Of a stretch of DNA of 59,502 nucleotides, positions 16,948 to 26,400 are shown one piece after another (the first letter of the stretch is position 1; each line of letters starts with the position of its first letter). Below the pieces are notes generated by a model, which was given only the letters and a program-made list of their open reading frames with translations, did not search any database and was not told where the DNA came from. Origin of the DNA: Candidatus Gastranaerophilales bacterium (GTDB lineage: Bacteria > Cyanobacteriota > Vampirovibrionia > Gastranaerophilales > Gastranaerophilaceae). The translations under genes were made by a program, and so were the position numbers. Location of the stretch: positions 1 to 59,502 of the forward strand of contig CANQLG010000011.1 in NCBI GenBank assembly GCA_947624645.1, read 5' to 3'.

Positions 16948-19779
16948 ATGGAGCAGAGTACGAAAAAGGATTATAAAGACAGTATAAATTTACCAAAAAC
17001 AACTCTTGAGATGAGGGCTAATGCAACCGTAAAAGAACCTCAAACACAAAAGTTTTGGGAAGATAATAAAATTTATGAAAAAAGTTTGGAAAATAAAGAT
17101 AAATTAAATAAATTTATTCTGCATGACGGTCCTCCTTATTTAAGTTCGGCAAAAATACACGTAGGGACGGCTTTAAATAAGATTTTAAAGGATATTATTA
17201 TAAAATATAAATCACAAAGGGGATATTATGCACCTTATGTTCCCGGGTATGATGCCCATGGGCTGCCGATTGAAAATGCCGTTGTAAAAACGATAAAAGG
17301 CGGCAGAGAATCATTAACCCCCGGTGAATTGCGAGCTAAATGCCGTGAATTTGCAATGGAAAACCTTAAAGGTCAAGAGGCTGAATTTAAAAGACTTGGA
17401 GTTTGGGGTAACTGGGAAAATCCTTATTTGACTATTAAGCCTGAATTTGAAGCTGAACAAATCAGGGTTTTTGGTGAAATGTACAAAAAAGGCTATATAC
17501 AAAAAGGTTTAAAACCTGTTTATTGGTGTGCATCTTGTGAAACGGCTTTGGCTGAAGCTGAGGTTGAATATGCGGATCATACCTCTACCAGTATTTATGT
17601 CCGCTTTAAATTTAATGAAGATGACAAAAATAAGGTTTATAATCTTATAAATTCTAAAAGAAATCATGATTTATATGTTGTTATATGGACGACAACTCCT
17701 TGGACGATTCCGTCAAACCTTGCTGTATGCTTAAATTCAAGGCTTGAATATAGCGTTTTTGAATATAAAAATGAAAATTACGTTGTTGCAACTGAACTTT
17801 TAAAAAACTTTATAAATGATGTCAATTGGGAGGAATCGGATATTAAATTAATTGGCACAATAAAAGGTGCTGATTTAGAGAATATGACGGTATTCCATCC
17901 TTTATATAACAGGGAAAGTAAAGTTATACTTGGCGACCATGTTACGCTCGATGCAGGTACGGGATGTGTTCATACCGCCCCCGGGCATGGTCTTGAAGAC
18001 TGGGAAGTCTGCCAAAAATATTCTATTCCGACATTTTCTCCGCTTGATTCAAAAGGTATTTGGCAGAAATCCGATATTTTTGATGATGCTGATTTAATAG
18101 GTGTGCCATATTATAAAGGCAATGAAATAGTTATTAAAAAACTGGAAGATAAAAAGGCTTTGCTTGCCAAAGCAGATATAACTCACAGTTACCCGCACTG
18201 CTGGAGATGTAAAAAACCTGTTATATACAGGGCAACCGATCAATGGTTTGTTAAGGTTGATATGTTTAAACAGCAAACCTTGGATGAAATAAAAAAGGTT
18301 AAATGGATTCCTGCGGCAGGTGAAACAAGAATTTCCAATATGGTGGAAAATCGTTCCGACTGGTGTATATCTCGTCAAAGGGCTTGGGGTGTACCTATCC
18401 CCGTATTCTATTGTGAGGATTGCGGTGAAGTGATAGTTAATGATGAAACTATTAACCATATTGCCGAGTTATTTGAAAAAGAAAGTTCTGATGCTTGGGT
18501 AAATCACAGTGTTGAGGAGCTTATGCCCAAAGGCTATAAATGTCCTAAATGCGGCGGTGTACATTTCAGAAAAGAAACTGATATTATGGATGTTTGGTTT
18601 GACTCGGGTGTTACCCACAGAGCCGTTGTTCAAAAAAGAAAAGATGAACTCGGTGAACTTCCCGTTGAAATGTATTTGGAAGGTTCAGACCAACATAGAG
18701 GCTGGTTCCAGTCATCGCTTTTAACTTCTGTTGCCACAACAGGGAAAGCTCCATATAAAACCGTATTAACACACGGATTCGTTTTCGGTGAAGACGGCAG
18801 AAAAATGTCTAAGTCGCTCGGCAATTATATCAGACCTGATGATATTATTAAAAATTACGGAGCAGATATTCTAAGACTTTGGGCAGCTTCCGTTGATTAC
18901 AGAAATGATACCAAAATCGGTGATAATATTATTAAACAGCTGGCTGAAATCTTCAAAAAAACCAGAAATACCGCAAGATTCTTGCTTGGTAATTTGTTTG
19001 ATTTTGATCCTCAAAAAAATTATGTAAAATATGAAGATTTAAAAGCTATTGATAAATTTGCGCTTCATAAGTTAAATGTTCTTATTGAAAATGTTACTGA
19101 AGCATTTGATGCTTATGAATTTTACAGATATTTTCAATATTTGCAGAACTTTGCTGCTGTTGATTTAAGTGCGTTTTATCTTGATATTGTGAAAGACAGA
19201 TTATATACAAGCGGAAAAAATTCATTATCAAGAAGAGCTTGTCAAACCGTACTGTATGAGATAGCTCAAGCTTTAACCAGAATTTTGGTTCCCGTTATGC
19301 CTCATCAGGCTGAAGATATTTGGCAGAATACTCCCGAATGCCAAAGAAACGATTTAGAAAGTATTTTGCTTTCCGATTGGCCTAAAATAAGACCTCAATG
19401 GCATAATAGTGAGCTTGATGAAGAATTTACACAAATTTTAAAACTTAGAGAAATTGTTACCAAAGCAATAGAACCTTTAAGAGCCGATAAAATAATAGGT
19501 AGTTCACTCGAAACAGCTGTTTATATTATGGGCGGTAATCAAAGTTTACTTAAAAAATATGAAAATGAACTTTGCAATATATTTATTACTTCGCAGGCCT
19601 TTGTTGTTAACAATAAACCTGATGATATTTTAAATGAATATTTAGAAGAGGGTTACAGTGTCTATGTTAAACATGCAATCGGAGAAAAATGTGAACGGTG
19701 CTGGAAATATAGAACATTAGGTAATCATGCGGGTCACGAAACAATTTGTGATGATTGCTTTGAAGCAATTACGGAATAA
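16948..19779 (+). CDS. ileS: Isoleucyl-tRNA synthetase
   Basis: A 943-residue class Ia aminoacyl-tRNA synthetase charging tRNA-Ile. The start at 16948 is preceded by AAAGGTGGT; an in-frame ATG at 16903 lacks such a site. Motifs: the catalytic HIGH box appears as KIHVGTALNKILKD (HVGT, 71-74), the editing domain has TTTPWTIPSNLAV and DAGTGCVHTAPGHG, then CISRQRAWGVPIPVFYC, DVWFDSG and KMSKS (619-623). The C-terminal zinc finger is CERCWKYR...CDDC, as in the bacterial type. The Thr in place of the final His in HIGH is unusual but the first His is kept. It ends in a strong bidirectional terminator. Confidence 0.97.
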   Translation: MEQSTKKDYKDSINLPKTTLEMRANATVKEPQTQKFWEDNKIYEKSLENKDKLNKFILHDGPPYLSSAKIHVGTALNKILKDIIIKYKSQRGYYAPYVPGYDAHGLPIENAVVKTIKGGRESLTPGELRAKCREFAMENLKGQEAEFKRLGVWGNWENPYLTIKPEFEAEQIRVFGEMYKKGYIQKGLKPVYWCASCETALAEAEVEYADHTSTSIYVRFKFNEDDKNKVYNLINSKRNHDLYVVIWTTTPWTIPSNLAVCLNSRLEYSVFEYKNENYVVATELLKNFINDVNWEESDIKLIGTIKGADLENMTVFHPLYNRESKVILGDHVTLDAGTGCVHTAPGHGLEDWEVCQKYSIPTFSPLDSKGIWQKSDIFDDADLIGVPYYKGNEIVIKKLEDKKALLAKADITHSYPHCWRCKKPVIYRATDQWFVKVDMFKQQTLDEIKKVKWIPAAGETRISNMVENRSDWCISRQRAWGVPIPVFYCEDCGEVIVNDETINHIAELFEKESSDAWVNHSVEELMPKGYKCPKCGGVHFRKETDIMDVWFDSGVTHRAVVQKRKDELGELPVEMYLEGSDQHRGWFQSSLLTSVATTGKAPYKTVLTHGFVFGEDGRKMSKSLGNYIRPDDIIKNYGADILRLWAASVDYRNDTKIGDNIIKQLAEIFKKTRNTARFLLGNLFDFDPQKNYVKYEDLKAIDKFALHKLNVLIENVTEAFDAYEFYRYFQYLQNFAAVDLSAFYLDIVKDRLYTSGKNSLSRRACQTVLYEIAQALTRILVPVMPHQAEDIWQNTPECQRNDLESILLSDWPKIRPQWHNSELDEEFTQILKLREIVTKAIEPLRADKIIGSSLETAVYIMGGNQSLLKKYENELCNIFITSQAFVVNNKPDDILNEYLEEGYSVYVKHAIGEKCERCWKYRTLGNHAGHETICDDCFEAITE

Positions 19780-19807
19780 AAAAAGACCGCTTAAGCGGTC
19801 TTTTTTT
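19780..19807. terminator. Bidirectional rho-independent terminator
   Basis: GACCGC (19785-19790), loop TTAA, GCGGTC (19795-19800), with A5 before and T7 after. It serves ileS on the plus strand and the pseudopilin gene on the minus strand, overlapping the latter's stop codon. Confidence 0.9.
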
Positions 19808-20906
19808 ATTTTAAGTTATATCTGAACATTGGTTTAATATTTTCAATTAAACATAAATCAGCAGGTTGTTTTGATTTATCATTTGTAATTGGTAGATCTG
19901 AAGGAGGACATATATCCAGTTTTTCTATTCCGTTGCAATAATTAGTCAATACCGGTTCATTAGTGACGGAACAATATGCTTGTCTGTATGAGAAAAATGA
20001 CATTTTTATTCCGTTTTTAAGTTCTTTACCTTGCGGATTTTGTAAATATGATACTGCATAATTACATATTTGCATTGTACCGTCTTTTGTTTTTACATGA
20101 CAATCTTCCGGAACACCTTCTTTTCTGTCTTTTGCATTACCATAATAATATCCTTTTACTTTAGAGTTAATATAAGTAATAGTTTTGCCATTTCCTTTTG
20201 ATTTGGTATTGTCAGCAGCTATACCAATGGGTAAAACTTCCCCGTTATCCAATACCAAAAAAGTGACAATATCAGGGATTTGATTATTTGTCTGGCGCTC
20301 TGACATATTAGGTCTTGATGAACCGTTTAAGTCAATTGAAACCAATCTGTATCCGTAGTCTTTTGAAACTTGGGTATTATAATCCCATTTTGAAATATAA
20401 TATCTCATTCCGTTTGTAGTAATGAAATTAGGTTCGCCGAAATTTTGAATATATGGTTCTTTTGTATCGCTATTTATTGTTGAATCTTTTAGATTTTCAC
20501 AATCTGTTTTTCCTACCGTATTTGCCATTGATACTATTGATTTACAAAATATATTTTTTTTAGTACCTTGTTCTTTTTTAGAAAATAAATCATTACAACT
20601 AATATATTTATTTGGAGCACCATCAGGTTTTAGTATTATTCGCATAATACCGTTTGTTCCTTGGCAAGCCATTATAGCTGATTCCAATTTTTTCCCATCA
20701 TTATCCAATAATGCGTCATCTAGTTTATCTCCTGAATACAGTTCACCAACGGCATCTCTTACCGTATTAAATGCATAATATGTTAAAGCGGTATATGATG
20801 ACCTTACTATCTTGAGCGCCCTAACCGAAAGGGCCATTATTATTCCGATAATAGCTACACAAATTAATACTTCTCCCAAAGTAAACCCTGATTTATTTAG
20901 TTTCAT
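19806..20906 (-). CDS. Type II/IV prepilin-like protein (long pseudopilin)
   Basis: A 366-residue protein with a class III signal: MKLNKSG/FTLGEVLICVAIIGIIMALSVRAL, cleavage after Gly, F+1 N-methylated, E+5 present, and one N-terminal helix. The large globular part is rich in Asn and Cys and includes FMTTNGMRYYISKW-like text (ITTNGMRYY), also seen as MTTDGIRYW in the prepilin at 58569. It is probably assembled in a type IV pilus or type II secretion pseudopilus. The start chosen is the ATG at 20906 after AAAGGA; a TTG two codons upstream is less likely. It overlaps the end of the DUF3326 gene by 14 bases. Confidence 0.85.
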   Translation of the reverse strand: MKLNKSGFTLGEVLICVAIIGIIMALSVRALKIVRSSYTALTYYAFNTVRDAVGELYSGDKLDDALLDNDGKKLESAIMACQGTNGIMRIILKPDGAPNKYISCNDLFSKKEQGTKKNIFCKSIVSMANTVGKTDCENLKDSTINSDTKEPYIQNFGEPNFITTNGMRYYISKWDYNTQVSKDYGYRLVSIDLNGSSRPNMSERQTNNQIPDIVTFLVLDNGEVLPIGIAADNTKSKGNGKTITYINSKVKGYYYGNAKDRKEGVPEDCHVKTKDGTMQICNYAVSYLQNPQGKELKNGIKMSFFSYRQAYCSVTNEPVLTNYCNGIEKLDICPPSDLPITNDKSKQPADLCLIENIKPMFRYNLK

Positions 20907-21900
20907 AGACAAAATCCTTTATTTTTTGAATACAACTTTTATAAGTTTCTGTTTCAATTATATCATTTTTCTTTAAAATTTCCTTTGTGATTTTTAAAAC
21001 AGTATTGTTTTCTTTTACGGCAAAAACCCTGATATTATTCTTAATTGCATCCGCAACGATTGAACTTCCGAGTGAATTATAAGGCATTATTAAAGCTTTA
21101 ATATCTTTTATACTTATATTATGTTCCACTTTTTCATAAGAAATTAACGGAGCATTAGATAATGCAATAAGCAAGCACGGCAGAAAGGTTGGAGTTATAT
21201 ATTCGGCTGCGGATTTTTTGTCAACTATATTTTGGGTTATTGTTATATTTTCAAAAGCGGGTGAATGCACAACCTGAACTTTTAATTCACGTGTTAAATA
21301 ATGAGATATAACAGCTTCAACTCCGCCTACTATATCTACGCCTTCTCCGTTTATATACTCATCTTCAGGCGGTTCTTCAAATTTACATACTACCGCTAAA
21401 ACCTGAGCACCCCTATCTAACAATTTTTTCCCTGCCTCAACAAGTGTTTTTTCATTTTTTACACTGCCGGATGATATTCCTGATGAAGTATTATAAAATT
21501 CTACACAGCAAGGCTCTTTTGTTATTTCGTATCCTATGATATTTGTTCCGTATATTAAGCTCACTGCCTTCATTGTATTTATGTGAACATTAATAATTCC
21601 TTGTGATATTCCTTTATCAAAAATTATACCGATTTTGTTATTATATGATGGTTTTAGACTTATATTCCCTTTAAATAATTGGGAGAAAGTCCAACCTTCT
21701 GTATAAAGCATATTGTTTGTTATTCCGGAAAAACACGCAGCATTAACGATATTAGGGTTAACAATTAAATTAAAATCTCTTGCAATCATTTTAGCGATAG
21801 GAGAAGCATCACCCGCATATCCTCCGATGGAAGCACCTATACCTGTTGGTACTGCCATTGCCACTATGGGTTTTTCTTTATCATAATTCCACATATTCAT
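20893..21900 (-). CDS. DUF3326 family protein
   Basis: A 335-residue cytoplasmic protein of the DUF3326 family, known mainly from cyanobacteria and plants and without an assigned function. Recognisable parts are MAVPTGIGASIGGYAGDASP, VNPNIVNAACFSG, MLYTEGW, VVCKFEEPP, DIVGGVEAVISHYLTREL and HSPAF. The glycine-rich beginning suggests nucleotide or cofactor binding, but that is inference. Either ATG at 21900 or 21894 could be the start; AAAGG is better spaced for the second. It overlaps the UPF0173 hydrolase gene upstream by 20 bases and the pseudopilin downstream by 14, so the three are probably co-transcribed. Confidence 0.85.
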   Translation of the reverse strand: MNMWNYDKEKPIVAMAVPTGIGASIGGYAGDASPIAKMIARDFNLIVNPNIVNAACFSGITNNMLYTEGWTFSQLFKGNISLKPSYNNKIGIIFDKGISQGIINVHINTMKAVSLIYGTNIIGYEITKEPCCVEFYNTSSGISSGSVKNEKTLVEAGKKLLDRGAQVLAVVCKFEEPPEDEYINGEGVDIVGGVEAVISHYLTRELKVQVVHSPAFENITITQNIVDKKSAAEYITPTFLPCLLIALSNAPLISYEKVEHNISIKDIKALIMPYNSLGSSIVADAIKNNIRVFAVKENNTVLKITKEILKKNDIIETETYKSCIQKIKDFVYETK

Positions 21901-22558
21901 TTGCCTTTAACGGCAGACATTTTTGTCCTTGCTCTTCTATCATATCTTTAAATTTATTAACATCTGCTTTTATGTTTTGGAATGTATTATAATGCATAGG
22001 AATAATTTCCATAGCAAAAAGCATTTTTGCTGCAATTGCAGCGTCTTCCATATCCATTGTATAATGACCGCCTATCGGGAGCAGGGCATAATATGGATTA
22101 TATAACTCTCCTATTATTTTAAAATCAGGCATTAAGGCTGTATCACCTGCGTGATATATTGTTGTACCTTCTATATCAAAAAGTAAACTTGCTGCTACTC
22201 CGCCGTATGGCAAATCAGGCGCAGAACTTGTATGTATTGCGGGTAAAAATTTTACCGTTCCCCAATTAAATTTCAATTTTCCGCCTATATTTACTCCGAT
22301 TGCTTTTGCTCCCTTTTCCATACAATAATTTGCAAGCTCTACTACCGCTATAATTTGTGCACCTGTATGTTTTGATATTGCAATTGCATCACCTAAGTGG
22401 TCTAAATGAGCATGAGTTACTAAAATATATGTAATTCGTTTCTTTTTGTAATCAAATTCACAAAACGGATTTCCGGTTATATACGGGTCAATTAAAATTC
22501 CGTCCCAATCTTTTTCAATAAAAAAAGCACTATGTCCTAAATACGTCAGCCGCCTCAT
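21881..22558 (-). CDS. UPF0173 metal-dependent hydrolase (metallo-beta-lactamase fold)
   Basis: A 225-residue MBL-fold hydrolase. The metal-binding signature is THAHLDHLGDA (H49, H51, D53, H54). Further ligands are HTSS, YHAGDTALMPDF and the C-terminal PMHYNTF, all typical of UPF0173. The substrate is unknown. AAGGAGAG precedes the ATG at 22558, and its end overlaps the DUF3326 gene. Confidence 0.9.
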   Translation of the reverse strand: MRRLTYLGHSAFFIEKDWDGILIDPYITGNPFCEFDYKKKRITYILVTHAHLDHLGDAIAISKHTGAQIIAVVELANYCMEKGAKAIGVNIGGKLKFNWGTVKFLPAIHTSSAPDLPYGGVAASLLFDIEGTTIYHAGDTALMPDFKIIGELYNPYYALLPIGGHYTMDMEDAAIAAKMLFAMEIIPMHYNTFQNIKADVNKFKDMIEEQGQKCLPLKANEYVEL

Positions 22559-22603
22559 ACGTTTCTCTCCTTAATATAAGAATTGTATCAAATTTAGTTC
22601 CAC

Positions 22604-22987
22604 TTAACAACACATAAACTTTTTTAGCTGAGAAATAATTCCTTTTAGTGTTTTATTGCTTTTAGGTGTTAACGGTTCATCATGATACGGAATATATGCA
22701 TTAACAATATTTTCGGGCAGTGATTCACCTTTTTCCAGAACATTGGCGATATATTCTATATATTCATCCTGCTCAATACAGTATTCTTTATCTCGTTTTC
22801 TTATATCTTCATCCGCTTCCAAATGACACAATGCATGCCAGCTTGCTATTATTGTTTTATCTTCACAAGCTTTTGGAAATCGCAATAAAGCCTCTCTTAC
22901 GGGCAATTTTTTTGTTAAAACCCCGTAAAACAGCCGTGCTACTCTTTGCCTTTGATGGGTATAATCTATACTTTCAGACCTGTGCAT
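22604..22987 (-). CDS. Hypothetical protein coupled to a BlaI-type repressor
   Basis: A 127-residue predicted soluble protein without signal peptide. It is rich in Glu, Lys and His and has a possibly metal-binding set (SWHALCHLEADED) and a CC C-terminus (KKFMCC). I do not recognise a family. Its start lies 22 bases inside the end of the BlaI-like gene, so it is translationally coupled and likely under the same control. No BlaR-type sensor protease is seen in the neighbourhood. Confidence 0.7.
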   Translation of the reverse strand: MHRSESIDYTHQRQRVARLFYGVLTKKLPVREALLRFPKACEDKTIIASWHALCHLEADEDIRKRDKEYCIEQDEYIEYIANVLEKGESLPENIVNAYIPYHDEPLTPKSNKTLKGIISQLKKFMCC

Positions 22988-23316
22988 TGTTTTTCTACCG
23001 CTCTCATTAATGAGCGTACATCATTATTAAAAAATTGTCCCGCAAGTTTATTTATTGCATTTTGTGCCATTGTTTCTCTTGATTCAACAGAATAATAGCA
23101 GAACTTTTTCCCTATTTTTTCACGTTTTAATAAATCTTTATCTACTAGTCTGTCCATTACTGTTTTTACTGTTGTATAGGCTCTTATATTGCCGTTATTA
23201 TTAATATGAGATAAAACTTCACTTACTGATATATCTTTTGCATTTATACCATTTTCTTCCATAGTCCAAACGGCATTTAATATTTCGTTTTCCAAGCTTC
23301 CGTGTGTAAACGTCAT
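22966..23316 (-). CDS. BlaI/MecI/CopY family transcriptional repressor
   Basis: A 116-residue winged-helix repressor. Features: SLENEILNAVWTMEENG, SVSEVLSHIN, RAYTTVKTVMDRLVDKDLLKREKIGKKFCYYSV, all standard for the BlaI/MecI fold (about 5-80), followed by a C-terminal dimerisation helix (NKLAGQFFNNDVRSLMRAV). Such repressors usually control beta-lactamase, penicillin-binding protein or copper genes; here the only coupled gene is the 127-residue unknown. AAGGAAGG precedes the ATG. Confidence 0.88.
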   Translation of the reverse strand: MTFTHGSLENEILNAVWTMEENGINAKDISVSEVLSHINNNGNIRAYTTVKTVMDRLVDKDLLKREKIGKKFCYYSVESRETMAQNAINKLAGQFFNNDVRSLMRAVEKQCTGLKV

Positions 23317-23382
23317 AAATCCTTCCTTTAATATATTAACTTATTTATAAAAACAAATGATTTTATTTTATCAATTACTACT

Positions 23383-23388
23383 ATTATA
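23383..23388 (-). promoter_or_regulatory. -10 box of the blaI-like operon
   Basis: TATAAT on the minus strand in GTGCTATAATAG, 67 bases upstream of the start. The -35 region is a poly-A/T stretch and not convincing. No clear BlaI operator palindrome is seen. Confidence 0.4.
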
Positions 23389-23438
23389 GCACTTGTTTTT
23401 TAAAAAAACATCTGTCTGTAAAATATTATTAATAAAAG

Positions 23439-26400
23439 TTAAATCAAATTTTCATATAATTTTGATAATTTTACTTTTTTATTTCGCTGATATGATTTTG
23501 CACTTGTGATGTATAATCCTTGTTTTGCTCTTGTAAAAGCTACATATAAAAGTCTCAGGGTCTCTTGTTGTTGTTCTTCTTTTTGTTTATCGGGGGTTTG
23601 AAGCGGAGTGAGTTCGCTTAAATGTTTTATTGTTTGATAAAAATGAGTTCCGCTCTTTAGTTTAATATTTTCTGTTTGGGTTGGGAAATTATCCTCATGC
23701 ATTTGGGCTAAAAATACATAATCAAATTCATCCCCCTTTGATTTATGCACAGTCATAATCTGTATGCCGTAATTATTTTGCTGCTGTTCATCTTCAAATA
23801 ATTTAAAAGTGCTTAACGGCTTTTTGGATATGTTTTCAAGCTGTTTTATTGCATCTTGTGAATTTGTATCCGTTATAAGTTTTTTTATTATTGTTGAAAT
23901 AATATATGTGTTTGCTTTATCAGTGTCGGTTTTTGCATAGTATAAACCTGATTTCAAGGCTAAATTTTCAATTGAACATGCTGATTCATTTAACCAATAT
24001 TCTATGTCCCAGTACAATTGACTTAAACTCTCCGATGGCAGATTATCAAATGACAGATTTATAAAAGGTTCTTTTAATGTTTTTAAAAAATCTATATCTT
24101 CTTTATTGAATTTGCTGATTCCGTATTGATTATAATTATCTGCAAGCTCTGCTATCAGTTTATTATTTATAGGATTTTGCGTTATATTTATAACGGAATA
24201 TATAAGTTTAAAAATATTTTTTTGCGATAAACAGTCTGTTCTTATTGAAGTTTTTATTCCGTTTGAAATGAAAAATTCGTTATAATCATTGACTTGGGTG
24301 TTAAGTCTCAAAAGCAGTGCAATTGAGCTTTTGGGATTCGTCGATATTATCTGTTTTACTTTATTTAATATATAGTTTTTTTCTTCTTTTTCATTGTCAA
24401 ATAGTAAAAACTCAGGTTTTTCGGTTGTTTTGGGATTATTTTGGGTGCCTTTTATTTCTATATCATAAAATGCTTGTTTATAGTCATTGTTTTTTATTAA
24501 ATGGTTTGCAAGCTCATATATGGGTTTTGAACATCTTTGAGAGTAGTTCATTTCTACTTTTTTATTATTATTTATAAAGGTTTTAAAACTTTCGGTGTCA
24601 CTGTTTGTAAAAGTTGAAGTAATTGCCTGATTAATATCTCCGCATCTGACCAGATTATTGTATTTTCCGCTTAAAAGTTCAAGCAATTTTTGCTGAATTT
24701 TGGTTGAGTCTTGTGCCTCATCTTCGATTATGTATTTACAAAGATTCTGATAATATGCACGGATTTGCTGATTTTCTTCAAGTAATTTTACCGCATAATA
24801 CAGCATATCATCATAATCCAAAAGATTTTTATTTTTTAGAACGATGTTATATTCCTTATAAAATTCCAAAAAATCTTTTATCTGCTTATGCGGCGAGGTT
24901 ATATTATTACAGGAAAGTTTTACCAAAGATAAACATTTTAAATAATTTTCGTAATTATCTTCATCAATTTTAAGCTTATAAAAAAGCTCTTTGATAATTT
25001 TTTCTTTTAATGTATCATCACAGATTTCAAAATCTTCATCAAGCCCTATTTTTGCATAGTTTGCATTTTCTTTGATAATTCTTAGTGCGAGCCCATGGAT
25101 GGTAGAAATATTAGGCAGATTGGCATTTTGAGGCAGGGCATTTTTTAATCTTTCCTTAAAATTTTTAGCCGCTGATTCCATATATGTCAGCACAAATATA
25201 TTTTCGCTTGAAATATTTTCATTGAGAAGTTTTATTACAAGTGCCAATAATATCGTGGTTTTTCCTGCTCCGGGGACTGCCATTATACCCATTTTTCCGC
25301 ATTTATATTCCAAAACGCCTTTTTGATCATCTCTTGGTGTAATATTAAATTCCGCTTTTTTCTCTTCAACGGTCTCTATATAGTCATTTATTGCCCCGTA
25401 ATTTTCATTTCCGTTATTATCATAAATACTTGAATATAAATATATATGTTCTTGCGCACATAATATTAATTTTCTTATTAGGGCAGATGTTCTTTCTTTT
25501 GTTAACGTTATATTATCTTCAAGTGAATATGTTGTTTTTTTATAATCACGATTAAAAACCCAAGCGTTATATAATGTGCCGGTATCTTGTTTCATCCAGT
25601 CACTGTGTGATATATCAAGCCATATTTGATATTTTGTTTTTATTGAAAAATCCGTTATTTTTTGAGGACTTGCTATGATTATACTATTTGGGTCAATTTT
25701 AAATATTTCCTGTGAATTTTCGCTTATGATACTGTTTTCGATTTGAATTATAAAGTCTTTTATGAGATTGGATTTTACATCTTTAAATGCAGTTTCAAAA
25801 CTTTGAGCTTCTTTTATAAGAAAATCGTTTATTTTTATATTTAAATTTGAACTTATTATTTTTATTTGCTCCGAAATATTCATTACGGAGGGCAGTATTG
25901 ATTTTTTTAGGCTTAATAGTTTTTTATAAGGAATATCATAGACTTCATTTTCAAAGTCAAAATCTTTGAGTTTATTGTTTTTTATATATTCGTTAATAAT
26001 AATCCTGCATTTTTTATAAGGGATTTTTAAAAGATTTATCAATAAATTTTTAAGTTCAAAGTCATTTAAAGATATGTTATTTATTAATTTAAGAATTGTC
26101 AAAAGATGTTTTATTTGAGAATCCTGAGCAAGTTTTTCATTTCCCGAGAGCAGTTGAAAAGGAGTTTTTGATTTATTTTTTATAAAGTTTTCTATCAGTA
26201 CATCATCAATTACGGGTGTAATAACCGCAATTTCTTTAGGCTCCGTGCCTTTTGAAAGAAGTGAAATTATCTTAGAGTATGCCTTATTAAACATATCAAA
26301 ACGTTTTAAGTCTGATTCATAATTAAACTCTTGAGCTTTAAGTTTTTTCCCGTTTTTAACGGCTTGAGCAAATTCTTTTGCAAGATTGGCATATTTGGAT

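Noticed and set aside
18094-18459. Minus-strand ORF inside ileS
   Set aside because: Fully antisense to a strongly conserved gene, with no ribosome-binding site or recognisable features.
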